DNA of 64,000 nt from Lachnospiraceae bacterium. Lineage in GTDB: Bacteria > Bacillota > Clostridia > Lachnospirales > Lachnospiraceae. Shown piece after piece: positions 54,781 through 64,000 of the stretch (the stretch's first letter is position 1; every line of letters starts with the position of its first letter). A program made the translations under genes and the position numbers. Location: NCBI GenBank assembly GCA_021202635.1, contig JAJQCQ010000093.1, forward strand, positions 1 through 64,000, given 5' to 3'. The notes under the pieces were generated by a model. It was not told the origin of the DNA, searched no databases, and saw nothing but the letters and a program-made list of their open reading frames with translations.

Positions 54781-54846
54781 AATGATTGTTTCCAGTTGGT
54801 TCCAGGAAGTGTCACGCAGGTACTTTTTTAATTCAGCCTGCGTCAT
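54745..54846 (-). pseudogene. Short frame coupled to the 60-codon frame, probably truncated
   Basis: 33 codons beginning MTQAELKKYLRDTSWNQ; its ATG overlaps the stop of the preceding small frame (ATGA). The last eight codons run into the duplicated terminator sequence, so the natural C-terminus has probably been lost. Not recognised. Confidence 0.35.
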
Positions 54847-55025
54847 CTTTTTTCCCATTCTGCAGTTCCTCTTTTCTTTGATTTATTAATGAAATTATCA
54901 TGATACCGGTCTGGACGAAGTTTAAGCTTCTTATAGTACGTTACCGATGGACTTTCTGAATCCGGGGCAATGCACGGCTGCAATACGCAGTGAATTTTTC
55001 TGCTGTTTTCTTTGTAATTGTACAT
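54843..55025 (-). CDS. Unrecognised 60-residue basic protein
   Basis: MYNYKENSRKIHCVLQPC...KRGTAEWEKR, rich in Lys, Arg and Tyr, with a good AGAGGAAAA ribosome site. No known domain seen. Its stop overlaps the start of a second short frame. The pair may be the remains of a larger gene cut by the rearrangement that brought in 54697-54780. The sequence from 55026 to 55170 shows no gene. Confidence 0.4.
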   Translation of the reverse strand: MYNYKENSRKIHCVLQPCIAPDSESPSVTYYKKLKLRPDRYHDNFINKSKKRGTAEWEKR

Positions 55026-55170
55026 TTGTTTTTCCTCTTATGCGTAATTCTTTCCGGAATTTAATAAATTCTGGCTTCTAAGTTTCTCTGTGTCTGGTGT
55101 ATCGTCTTTGTGTTTATGTCAATTTTGTTTCAAGATACAAATTCTATAGAATTTTTTTCGACAGTTTCTC

Positions 55171-57639
55171 TCATATGTACCTTCCTGTAATACTGTGAGG
55201 GTTATTCTTTATTACCGCAGGTGCACCATTTGCCACTATCCGGCCACCGGAATCCCCACCCCCTGGCCCCATGTCTATGATATAATCCGCTGACCGAATG
55301 ACGTCAAGGTCGTGTTCTATGACTACGACAGTTGCACCATTTGCAATCAGACTGTCAAAAACCCTGAGCAAAGTCTGTATATCCAGTGGATGAAGGCCGA
55401 TTGTTGGCTCATCGAAGACAAAAACAGAATCAGACTGTTTCTTCCCCAGTTCGCTGGCAAGCTTCAACCGCTGTGCTTCGCCGCCGGAAAGTCCTGGTGT
55501 CTCTTCTCCAAGGGTGAGATAGCCCAGGCCGAGGTCCTGTAAGATTTTGAGCTTCTGGGCTACCGCTTTTATACTACCACATATCTCCAATGCTGTGTTA
55601 ATATCCATATCCATTAATTGTGGGAGGGAATAACTGTTCCCCTCATGGTTTTTCCATTGCACCTGATCCGCTTCCCTGCTGTAACGTCTCCCATGGCAGG
55701 CTGTACATGGAATAGTCACATCGGACAGGAACTGGACATCCAGATCAATCTCTCCTGTCCCGTCGCAGACAGGGCACCGCAGCCTGCCAGTGTTATATGA
55801 AAAATCCCCGGCTTTATAACCTTTTTCTTTTGCAGCCGGCTGGCGGGCATATAGCTTTCTCAGTTCGTCATGTACATCCGCATATGTAGCCACCGTAGAA
55901 CGGACATTTATGCCGATTGGCGTCGCGTCAATCAGTTTTACATGGCCGATCCCCTCCGCTTCCAGAGCAGAAACACTTCCCGGGAATCCCCCGCCTTCGA
56001 TTAACGCCTGTAATCCAGGAACAAGACTTTCGAGTACCATCGTTGTCTTGCCGGAACCGGATACTCCGGTTACAACAGTCAGCCTGCCTTTTGGTATACG
56101 GACATCAAGCGGCCTGACTGTATGGATAGCATTGGTTGCCATATGGATTTCTCCATTTGCAAACAGGCTGTCCCCATATTCATGTGGCAGTGCTTCTTTC
56201 CGTGAAAAGAATGGGGCTATCTGGGAAACGGTTGAGTTTTTAACCGTTTCCAAAGTGCCTTCTGCTATGACAGTGCCCCCTTTTTTCCCTGCATCCGGCC
56301 CCATTTCGATCAGCCAGTCTGCTTCAGACAGGATCTGTGTGTCATGATCAACCAGGATCACAGAATTCCCGTCGGAAACCAGGTCATGCATGACGGAATT
56401 AAGGCCGACGATATTATGCGGGTGCAGGCCAATGGACGGTTCATCCAGGATATACATGACACCCGTTGTACGATTGCGGACTGCGCGGGCAAGCTGCATC
56501 CTCTGCCGTTCACCAGTAGAAAGCGTCGATGCTGCCCTGTCTAAGGTAAGATACCCAAGGCCAAGCTCCAGCAGGCGTTTTGCAACGACTAAATAAGATT
56601 CGCAGATGCTTTCTGCCATAGGCTTCATTTCATCCGGCAAAGACTCCGGGATACCCTTCACCCATTCTGTCAGGTCTGCCAGAGTCATCTTACAGGCATC
56701 AGCAAGGTCAATCCCTCGCAGGAGCGGTGCCCTGGCTGTATCCGACAGCCTTGTCCCGTGGCATTTTGGGCATATGTCCTGTCGGAGGAATTTCTCCACC
56801 CGCTTCATGCCTTTTTCATCTTTTACTTTTGACAGGGCGTTTTCAACAGTATAGGTCGCATTAAAATACGTAAAATCCATTTCCCCGGCGGCCCCGTTTG
56901 TCTTATTCTGATAGACGATGTGCTTTTTCTCAGCCGGACCATGGAATACGATATCCTTCTCTTTTTCGGTCAGATCCTTAAATGGAATATCAGTCCGCAC
57001 GCCCATCTCCCGCGCAATATCTTTCATCAGCGACCACATGAGTGTCTGCCAGGGAAGGACGGCACCTTCTTCTATGGTAAGCGTATCATCCGGGACAAGC
57101 GTAGATTCATCGACGATCCGGACCGTCCCTGTACCGTCACAGCAATCGCAGGCACCCTGCGAATTGAACGCAAGCTCCTCTGCTGAAGGCGCGAAAAAAT
57201 GTTCACCGCATTCCGGGCAGATAAGCTCTTGCCCTGCAGCTACGGCCAACGATGGCTGGACATAATGACCGTTCGGGCACCGATGGCTCGCCAGGCGGGA
57301 GAACATAAGCCGGAGGCTGTTTAACAGTTCTGTGCCGGTTCCGAATGTACTGCGGATACCTGGTACACCAGGCCGCTGCCGCAGTGCAAGTGCGGCTGGT
57401 ACATATAATACCTCATCAACATCCGCTTTCGAGGCAAACGTCATACGTCTGCGGGTATATGTTGACAAAGACTCCAGGTATCTCCGGGATCCCTCGGCGT
57501 ACAGTACCCCAAGGGCAAGGGAGGATTTCCCAGACCCGGAAACGCCGCAGATCCCGACGATTTTCCCAAGCGGCACGTCTACATCTATGTTTTTGAGGTT
57601 GTGGACCCTGGCTCCACGTATCATAATTTTGTCCGGCAT
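55171..57639 (-). CDS. UvrA-like ATP-binding protein (UvrA paralogue)
   Basis: 822 residues with two ABC ATPase units: GVSGSGKSSLALGVLYAEGSRRY, signature LSTGERQRMQLARA and Walker B YILDEPSIGLHP; then GVSGSGKTTM, LSGGEAQRLKLASELG and VFDEPTIGLHP. Zinc-finger Cys pairs are present (CPECGEHF/CDCCDGTG; CPVCDGTGE/CTACHGRR). It is about 100 residues shorter than repair UvrA, like the UvrA2/drug-resistance group, so it is probably a paralogue and not the excinuclease subunit. Start 57639 uses CAGGAGAT. It stands alone between repeats. Confidence 0.88.
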   Translation of the reverse strand: MPDKIMIRGARVHNLKNIDVDVPLGKIVGICGVSGSGKSSLALGVLYAEGSRRYLESLSTYTRRRMTFASKADVDEVLYVPAALALRQRPGVPGIRSTFGTGTELLNSLRLMFSRLASHRCPNGHYVQPSLAVAAGQELICPECGEHFFAPSAEELAFNSQGACDCCDGTGTVRIVDESTLVPDDTLTIEEGAVLPWQTLMWSLMKDIAREMGVRTDIPFKDLTEKEKDIVFHGPAEKKHIVYQNKTNGAAGEMDFTYFNATYTVENALSKVKDEKGMKRVEKFLRQDICPKCHGTRLSDTARAPLLRGIDLADACKMTLADLTEWVKGIPESLPDEMKPMAESICESYLVVAKRLLELGLGYLTLDRAASTLSTGERQRMQLARAVRNRTTGVMYILDEPSIGLHPHNIVGLNSVMHDLVSDGNSVILVDHDTQILSEADWLIEMGPDAGKKGGTVIAEGTLETVKNSTVSQIAPFFSRKEALPHEYGDSLFANGEIHMATNAIHTVRPLDVRIPKGRLTVVTGVSGSGKTTMVLESLVPGLQALIEGGGFPGSVSALEAEGIGHVKLIDATPIGINVRSTVATYADVHDELRKLYARQPAAKEKGYKAGDFSYNTGRLRCPVCDGTGEIDLDVQFLSDVTIPCTACHGRRYSREADQVQWKNHEGNSYSLPQLMDMDINTALEICGSIKAVAQKLKILQDLGLGYLTLGEETPGLSGGEAQRLKLASELGKKQSDSVFVFDEPTIGLHPLDIQTLLRVFDSLIANGATVVVIEHDLDVIRSADYIIDMGPGGGDSGGRIVANGAPAVIKNNPHSITGRYI

Positions 57640-57674
57640 ATATACTATCTCCTGCAATTTCTGCATGGAATGAA

Positions 57675-57722
57675 TTAGAATTTTCTGTCTCTAATTATCA
57701 ACCCATCCTAAAAACAGGTTGG
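57675..57722 (-). promoter_or_regulatory. Possible promoter/operator of the UvrA-like gene
   Basis: On the minus strand, AACCAACCTGTTTTTAGGATGGGTT forms an imperfect inverted repeat next to a GATAAT -10-like hexamer. A regulated promoter is plausible but no clear -35 is visible. Confidence 0.35.
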
Positions 57723-57737
57723 TTTTGGTCATGATAT

Positions 57738-57835
57738 ATATGTGACCAGTAACATCAGGTCACTTAATCTGATTATATATGGAACTGCATATAAAAGCAA
57801 GATAAAGACAGCCCTGAGCGGAAATCCCAGGGCTG
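57738..57835. repeat. Half repeat arm and sequence duplicated at 54685-54780
   Basis: TGTGACCAGTAAC followed by ATCAGGTCACTTAATCTG and ATATATGGAACTGCAT up to the terminator stem. The same string appears at 54684-54780 after the full compound repeat. Confidence 0.8.
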
Positions 57836-57840
57836 TCTTT
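57804..57840 (-). terminator. Terminator of the LRR/FN3 protein gene
   Basis: AAAGACAGCCCT/AGGGCTGTCTTT with TTTATCTTG on the minus strand, immediately after the stop. Confidence 0.85.
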
Positions 57841-57845
57841 GTAAT

Positions 57846-59228
57846 TTACTTCGTGATCGTCACTTTCTGTTTGCTGCTCCATGCAGAATAATATTTCGTT
57901 CCATTCACAGTCTTGTAAGTGCGGATTCGCACATAATAGGTAGTCCCTTTTGTCAATCCTGTCAAAGTCTTACTCTTCTTTGTCGCACCGGAGACCGTTT
58001 TCGTTTTACTGGAAGCAAAAGAACTGCTGGCTGAGTATTCAATCTGGTAGCCGGTAACGCTCGAAACCGCTGTCCATTTTACCTTGGCTTTGCCGGCAGC
58101 AGAGTTTTTCACACTCGTAAGCGCGGTACCTGTCAGACGAACCGTTGTCTTTTCCGAACCGGTTCCTTCCCCACTGCCGGAATACGGAACCACTTTATAG
58201 GTGTAAGTAGTGCCATTTTTGTCTACGACCTTTTTATCCGTATAGCTGACAGTTGATGCACTGGTAATTGTTTTGATCTTCTTGTAGCTGCCGGAAGCTG
58301 TTTTGCGGTAAATGTAGTAGCCGTCTGCATTGTTGACCGCACTCCATTTAATTTTAATGCCTTTCGCCACGTTTGTCAGACCGGAAATTTTGCCTGCAGC
58401 TAATGAAGTCTGCACTGTTTCCGATGAGGATTGACAATGAATCGTAGCGTTCAGAAGTGCACTGTTTCCTTCACTGGATATCGTCACCGCCGCCCACTGC
58501 GCAGCCGTCCCCTCATAATAAACATCCGTTAGTCCCGAGCAGCCAAAAAACGCATTGGCTCCCACACTTTTTACCCCGGACGGAATCGTGATTTCCTTAA
58601 GAGAATCACTGTAGGCAAAGGTCCAGCCTTCGATCGCAGTCAGCTTTTGCGGAAGCTCAATAGATTTTATCGCACACATCGCGAATGCCCTGGAGCCTAT
58701 GGAAATCACACTGTCCGCTATCGTTATCGCTTCCACGGAACATTCCTCAAACGCGCTGGTTCCAATGCTGGTCACGCCATCTTCAATCACTGCAGATACT
58801 GTCAGATTTTCTCCGGTTTCCTCAATAAAGAGGGCTTCCTTCCACGGAGTCACTTCTTCAGGAATTCCTGCAAGTGTCGGCACATAGTCATACATTGCGC
58901 CGGTTCCGCTGACTGTAATCACCTCGTCTTTCAGCGTCCATTTCAAATTATCCCCACACGTGCCACTTTCCGCAATCGTTGCCGGTACATCCTCTGCCTC
59001 TTGAACTGCTGCCGGTTCATCTTCAGAAATTTCTTCTACTGCTTCAATCAGAATTTCGTATTTTTCTTCTTCGGAAATTTCTTCGTCCGTCTCTTCACTC
59101 TCAACCGGCACAGATTCATTTTCATCTGCCACGATAATCGCATCAATGCCCTCACTCGCCATTACAGCACTGCTTGATATAGCAGCCAGCATAACAGATG
59201 CCATCAGTAACGTAATTCTTCTTTTCAT
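57846..59228 (-). CDS. Secreted BspA-type leucine-rich repeat protein with FN3 domains
   Basis: 460 residues. Signal peptide (KRRITLLMASVMLAAISSSAVMASE), an acidic linker (to about 95), a BspA N-terminal motif CGDNLKWTLKDEVITVSGTGAMYDY, several LRR_5 repeats (TSIGTSAFEECSVEAITIADSV, ITIPSGVKSVGANAFFGCSGL) to about 270, then two fibronectin type III-like modules (IKIKWSAVNNADGYYIYRK; AKVKWTAVSSVTGYQIEYS) to the end. No anchor motif. Probably a surface or secreted adhesin-like protein. Ribosome site GGAG is ten bases off. It lies 74 bases downstream of the decayed LRR/protease gene and shares its N-terminal plan. Confidence 0.88.
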   Translation of the reverse strand: MKRRITLLMASVMLAAISSSAVMASEGIDAIIVADENESVPVESEETDEEISEEEKYEILIEAVEEISEDEPAAVQEAEDVPATIAESGTCGDNLKWTLKDEVITVSGTGAMYDYVPTLAGIPEEVTPWKEALFIEETGENLTVSAVIEDGVTSIGTSAFEECSVEAITIADSVISIGSRAFAMCAIKSIELPQKLTAIEGWTFAYSDSLKEITIPSGVKSVGANAFFGCSGLTDVYYEGTAAQWAAVTISSEGNSALLNATIHCQSSSETVQTSLAAGKISGLTNVAKGIKIKWSAVNNADGYYIYRKTASGSYKKIKTITSASTVSYTDKKVVDKNGTTYTYKVVPYSGSGEGTGSEKTTVRLTGTALTSVKNSAAGKAKVKWTAVSSVTGYQIEYSASSSFASSKTKTVSGATKKSKTLTGLTKGTTYYVRIRTYKTVNGTKYYSAWSSKQKVTITK

Positions 59229-59257
59229 ATCTCATGTTCTCCATTCCCAATTTGTTT

Positions 59258-59298
59258 CCAAAAGGCCGAGGCCAACCAGCGCCGGCCACGGCCTTTTG
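59258..59298 (-). terminator. Terminator behind the decayed LRR/protease gene
   Basis: AAAAGGCCG/CGGCCTTTT stem with interior GGCC pairing and a TTTTGG tail on the minus strand, between the 59303 stop and the FN3 gene. Confidence 0.75.
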
Positions 59299-59302
59299 TC
59301 TG

Positions 59303-62300
59303 TTAGTTATAAAGCTGTCCGTTCTTCACGTTGAACGTAGCTCCGTCATACTCAATGGTTCCGTTGTAGCTGGTATCGAGGACACCGTCCTTTACTACAA
59401 ACCATTCCCCATCATACATCGCTACCTGTGATACATTCTGCAGCATACCACAAGCGATAAAGTACCACTGGTCATCTCCGCCAATCGTGGAAGAATTCAG
59501 CCAGAGGCCGCTGTAGTCATCCAGCAGGTGTCCTTCTGCAAACAGGAACTGCTCCCCGTCGTATGTCATCAGGCCGTTCACGTTGATATCGAGGACGCCA
59601 TCAGTAATGTAAAACCATTCCCCGTCATATAACGCAAATCCCGTGTATTGTGTCTGAACCTGCCCGTATGCCAGGAAATACCATGTGTCCCCGTAAAGGT
59701 TCAGGCCATGCGCATCACTACAAAGCAATCCATTTGCCACGAAGAAATAACCGCCATCATATTCTACAACGCCTGCATAGTTTTCGGCAAATACACCGTT
59801 CTGGTAGTAGCGGTATATGCCGTCACTGTCCAACGTCAAGCCTTCTTTAACCGTAGTGCTGCCTGAAGACGAATCAGAGCCGGCATTCGCTGATATAATG
59901 AGGAACGTGGCGGTGGCAGTTCCGGTATAGTTTCCGATACCTGTAATGGTCACGGTAGCTGTGCCTACATATATGTTATTGCTGTAGGATACTGTATAAT
60001 CTGTACCTTCCACTAACGTATCTGTGCCATCTGTTACGATAACAGATGGTTTCTTAGCAGTACCATCAAAAGTATAAGAAAAATGGGGCAGGACAATTAT
60101 ACAAGAGGTAATATCCTTCCGATTCATATGGAAATTTGTATCATTGATATTTCCATCAACAGTCAGAGTAGTTGAAATCTCTTCCGGATCACTTGTAGTT
60201 GAGGCGATTGCCGTAATTGCCTCGTCTGTGTTTGTAATGAGCTGCATTTCTAATGCAGTATTACTTTCAAGGCTTCCTTCGGCGGTGGCTATAGCAGTTC
60301 CAGACATATCCTGTATCACAACAGTGAAGTCAGTACTGTTTTCAGAATCTGTGTTTTCTATCACAACCAATTGTGAATTGTCATCAAAAGTAACAGACAC
60401 ATCTCCACTGGTTTCATATGCCACAATATACTGGTTTTCACAAAAACGGACTATATCTGTATCTCCTGAAGACTTAATAATATAGTTTCCAGCAGGCAAA
60501 AGTACGTAACCTCTTTGTTCTTCTGAAATATCACTCGATGATTCAGAATACGGGAGATAATACCCATTTTCATCATACAAATAAGCTTTGCCATCATCTA
60601 CTTTAAATACAGAATTACCTTCCATGTCTTCAATATCCATCGAGGAAGAATAATAAACATTTGTTACATTTTCTGTATCTAAAGAATAATCTCCGTAAAA
60701 ATAAGAAGATGAAAGCTTACTGACATCAAAAAATCTTATAGTAGGAGAAACACTACCTACTTCTCTGTAGCTGTTCGAAAACTCTAACGATCCTTTATAA
60801 TAATACTTCCATTCACCAGTAAGTGTATTTACGGTCAAATATGATTGCGAATGGCTATATTTAGAAGTCAGTCCATCAATATCAGCGTATGTAATAGGAG
60901 AATTACTATCATACAAGTATATTTTATATATTCCATTCCCTAAATCAATCGGCTTAGTTACCGTTTCTATGACCATCGCGTGAGTATATGTGCCCTTAAC
61001 ATTAACAACTATTGGTTTACAATCTTCTTTGGACAAGTAGGATAACAATTCTGAATAATCACTGTCACCATTGAAAACCTCGGCTGCTTTTACTTCTACA
61101 GAAAGCTGACTGCATTGGACATTTTCGATTGTATCGATGATATCCGTATTTCCGACAACCGTATATATCAACCCTTCTGATAATTGTGTGATATTATCAT
61201 ATCCAAAAGCATTTAATTTGTCCTCAGACCCATTAGAACTAAAAAACGGTGTCAAGTCTATTTGACCGTTATATTGTGCCACCGCAAGTAATGAAAGCCC
61301 AAAACAGTTTCCATTCCATTTTCGTCCCAAAATACTGATAACTTCAGATGAAAATGTTGCTGTGCCATTTGTATAAAACTTACTGAAATCAAGTTTGTAT
61401 CCGTCAGGATATCCAAACGAATAACTGGCATTTGCAATTACCCAACCATCTTGGCTTGTAGCAAACCCCTCGTAGACTGTAATTGCTTTTGTGGTTGTTG
61501 AGTTCTCTTTCCCACTTGCAGATATGAAAGTGATTACAGCATAGTTTTCTCTCTGAACAAATGTCAAACTAGGATCAACTTGTTTACTTAATACTTCCAA
61601 TATATAAGTAGCTTTTAATCCGTCATCCGATATTTGGTAGAATTCATTTTGGACTTCAAGATGGTTTACAACCTGATTTTCTGCTTTTTATGAAAACTCA
61701 TATGTAAAAGAAGTCATAAATTCTTCCTAATAATCTGCATCCGGTTCTTCCAAAGTAACTGTACATGTAACTTGCTGAGAAAATTCTTCAGAATTCAAAT
61801 AATTATAATTATATATTTTCTCAGGTGCACTAACTATCATTTCCGGTTCAATTGTGAGTGTATAGCTGGCAGATATTCCACCCATGGTTGTTCCGGTAAA
61901 TGTCACTTCTCCAGGTTTCAAAGCTTTCACCGTCAAGGTCCAGGCATGACTGGATGAATTGAGTAAATCGGTACGCCCAGCGTTATCAAAGGAAACGACT
62001 TGCGCCATAGAAGCATCATCTACTTCCCACTCGATCCCGGCAATCTCACTATCTACGTCAATATTTTCATTTTCACACCATAATCTTCCTTCAAGGGTTA
62101 CAGTGTCACCTACCAGGCAACATTCAACATTTGTTGCTGAAGCTCCAGTTCCACCAAAGAAAAGGCGCAATTCTCCTTCTACAGCAACGCTAACTTTCAC
62201 ACGTACCCCTGTTGGCGAAACAAAGGTCAAGGTATATGTGCCGCCGGTTTTCAATGTTCCAGTGGAAGAAATATAATACGTTACAAGACTGCCATCTTCA

Positions 62301-63372
62301 TTAGCGGCATAGGGGCCTAAAGCAGAAGTAGAATCTATAGTAATCGCGTCACATACTTCATCGTCAGAATCAGTGCATACCCAATCAGAATTGCTGAAAG
62401 TCAAAGCTCCTAACTCAGATGATACAGTTACTTCCACGCCAAAAGAAACGTCATCATTTACCATCAGTTCATCATATTCACTGGTATATCCGGCAATTGA
62501 CGAATCATATTTTTTATCTCGATATTTGTAAGACTGCATTGACCATACTGGAGTACATCAGTTAAACAGGAATTACTGGATCCAATTGTGAGATCGCCTT
62601 CCGTTCCGGGATAAAAAGCATAAGAAAGGCTAGTACAACCAGAAAATGCTTCTTTGACAATATTGGTAACTGAAGCTGGTATAATGATACTGGTCAAATT
62701 TTTACAATTGTAGAACAAACCGTTTGATATACTGGTAATATTATTAGAAAGCACAATAGATGTCAGACCCTTACAATTAAAAAATGCTAAATAATCAATA
62801 AATGTGACACTGTCTGGTATTTCAATAGAGGTTAGGCTATTGCAACTCATAAAGGCTCTACCACCAATGGATGTAACACTATCTGGTATGGTGATTTTTT
62901 CTAAGTAAAACATATAATAAAATGCCAAAGCACCAATAGATGTAACACCATCTTCGATTTCTATTTCTGTAACATATCGACGTATATAATCTACAGGTGT
63001 ATTACCAGGAATAGAATAGTCTTCCATGTCTCCTGTGCCAGAAATAGTCAATTTTCCCGTATCATCCAGAGTATATGTTACATTGTCTCCCCATGTACCA
63101 CTTGCAACTATACTTACAGCCGCTGGTTCATCCGATGGGTCATCTGCTTCTTCTACAGACACAATAAAGTTTTCTTCTGCCTGTACATCCTCTGTTTCAG
63201 ACTCTGCTGTCGATTCCGTTTCATTTGAAACCGCTTCTTCCGTTTCCACTTCGTCTTCTACAGACAGTACAGCATCATCTTCAACAATAACCGCATCATT
63301 CGCAAGTGACACACTCGCAGGTGTTGTAAGCAGCATTACAGTTGCCATGAATAGTAACAATTTCTTTTTCAT
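59303..63372 (-). pseudogene. Decayed gene for a large secreted LRR / Ig-like / putative cysteine-protease protein
   Basis: Three open pieces read as one ancestral gene. Piece 1 (63372-62464): signal peptide KKKLLLFMATVMLLTTPASVSLAN, acidic linker, WGDNVTYTLDD BspA motif and LRR_5 repeats. Piece 2 (62539-61727), one frame away: Ig-like domains. Piece 3 (61600-59303), in the same frame as piece 2 but after TAG at 61727-61729 and TAA at 61688-61690: a possible papain-like hydrolase (NCFGLSLLAVAQYNG, later THAMVIE and LYDSNSP as Cys-His-Asp), an MBG-type repeat (YTFDGTAKKPSVIV) and six or so WYF-DGVL wall-binding-like repeats. Piece 1 has an AGGGAGGAT site and promoter. Sequencing error, phase variation or recoding are alternatives to decay. 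Confidence 0.78.
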
Positions 63373-63410
63373 AAGCTTATCCTCCCTCTTTGATAGTGTT
63401 TTTATTAATT

Positions 63411-63455
63411 TGTAACACTTACATCCATTCTAAATGCAAGTGTTGCAAAAGTCAA
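63411..63455 (-). promoter_or_regulatory. Promoter with overlapping operator-like inverted repeat
   Basis: Minus strand -35 TTGACT (63450-63455), 17-base spacer, -10 TAGAAT (63427-63432). Arms TGTAACACTTACA (63411-63423) and TGCAAGTGTTGCA (63435-63447) are inverted, 11 of 13 matched, and straddle the -10. It drives the decayed LRR/protease gene and faces the divergent XRE gene. Confidence 0.7.
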
Positions 63456-63514
63456 CTGAATATCCCATAATTTCCAGGTTTTTTCGGGAACTATCATAAG
63501 ACGGGAGGTTCACT

Positions 63515-63733
63515 GTGATCGACTATACTCCATTCTGGGCGACACTGAAAAAATCATCTGAGACAACCTATACTCTCATAAATGAGCGTCATATTTCCAG
63601 CGCCACCATAGACAAGCTTCGCAAAAATAAACCGATGAATACGACGACCCTTAACGATCTTTGCCGCATCCTGGATTGCCAGATACAGGACATTTGCCAA
63701 TATGTCCCATCTGAAAACGACCAAATGTTGTGA
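63515..63733 (+). CDS. Small XRE/Cro-type HTH regulator
   Basis: 72 residues: FWATLKKSSETTYTLINERHISSATIDKLRKNKPMNTTTLNDLCRILDCQIQDICQYVP is the Cro/C1 helix-turn-helix pattern of small stand-alone regulators. GTG start (63515) behind GGGAGGT. It is divergent from the decayed LRR gene with an operator-like inverted repeat in between, so it may control that promoter; this is inference. Confidence 0.88.
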   Translation: MIDYTPFWATLKKSSETTYTLINERHISSATIDKLRKNKPMNTTTLNDLCRILDCQIQDICQYVPSENDQML

Positions 63734-63830
63734 TTGCGGCTGATCCGCCTTGATATCATCTTACAAAATCAAACAGGATACGGCTTGCCGCAAACACTCT
63801 GCCTGGCTCTGCGCCTAAAACCAAGACTGC

Positions 63831-63870
63831 AAAAAGCCGCCCTCCCACTTGACCGGGAGGACGGCTTTCT
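63831..63870. terminator. Bidirectional terminator downstream of the XRE gene
   Basis: GCCGCCCTCCC/GGGAGGACGGC with A5 before and TTTCTTC after, usable on both strands. Confidence 0.87.
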
Positions 63871-63954
63871 TCATTTCTTTTTTCTATTCGTTTTATGCCT
63901 TATGCCATGTTCCGTTTTACCGGATTCTATTTTTTATCACGAACCGCCCAGCTC

Positions 63955-64000
63955 TCAATACTCTGGCTCGATCAGTCCGTAGGTGCCGCCTTTTCTCTTA
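63955..64000 (-). CDS. Possible 3' end of a gene entering from the right edge
   Basis: On the minus strand the last 14 codons read KRKGGTYGLIEPEY then TGA, followed about 85 bases later by a terminator in the right direction. Only the tail is in the window, so no family can be given. Confidence 0.45.
   Translation of the reverse strand, partial: KRKGGTYGLIEPEY

Noticed and set aside
63734..63982. Open frame after the XRE gene
   Set aside because: Runs through the terminator hairpin and has no ribosome site or motif.

Overview
This window looks like a chromosomal segment of a Gram-positive gut-type Clostridia, most likely a Lachnospiraceae. That is an inference from gene content: strong AGGAGG ribosome binding sites, the classic rpmG-secE-nusG-rplKA / rplJL / rpoBC / rpsL-rpsG-fusA-tuf order, a T-box leader, an L10 leader, TRAP transport, a secreted papain-like protease, BspA-type leucine-rich proteins and LCP cell-wall enzymes, with no outer-membrane genes. 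Almost everything is on the minus strand.

Layout by position. 1-170: tRNA-Gly and tRNA-Pro. 325-12021: one long minus-strand array starting at a promoter near 12.2 kb (tldD, pmbA, a cobU-like gene, cbiB, a precorrin-2 dehydrogenase, cobD, cobQ, a DRE-TIM aldolase, cbiC, glmS), a partial cobalamin pathway ending in glucosamine-6-phosphate synthase. 12.3-14.2 kb: mgtE on the plus strand with a long leader. 14.2-18.4 kb: an HPt / HD-GYP response regulator / hybrid histidine kinase operon. 18.5-22.1 kb: a dctQ-dctM-dctP TRAP transporter under a T-box leader. 22.2-26.1 kb: small housekeeping genes (LysE-type exporter, AlkD, Nudix, phosphoesterase with an extra C-terminal domain, HD hydrolase). 26.3-44.1 kb: translation and transcription core, interrupted by a divergent VanZ-like gene. 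44.1-50.9 kb: phosphoesterase, XTP pyrophosphatase, papain-like protease, RNA methyltransferase, rhodanese, HAD phosphatase, LCP protein. 51.1-64 kb: a more fluid region with two divergent tRNA-Leu genes, a RelBE-type toxin-antitoxin pair, an AAA-ATPase/PD-(D/E)XK gene, a UvrA-like ATPase, secreted LRR/FN3 proteins, duplicated fragments and a 4-kb decayed gene.

The most unusual points are: (1) a family of intergenic palindromic repeats, at least eight copies, with an invariant GCAGC-N3-TGC apex and stems that change in a base-paired way, bounded by GTTAC/GTAAC arms; two compound 167-bp copies differ at only two positions; (2) a T-box with a probable aspartate specifier (GAT) in front of a TRAP transporter; (3) a large secreted LRR / Ig-like / putative cysteine-protease gene broken by one frameshift at an A6 run and two in-frame stops, with an operator-like inverted repeat over its promoter and an adjacent divergent XRE regulator; (4) a long mgtE leader with a candidate leader peptide. 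Nothing was computed beyond reading the sequence; family calls rest on visible motifs.
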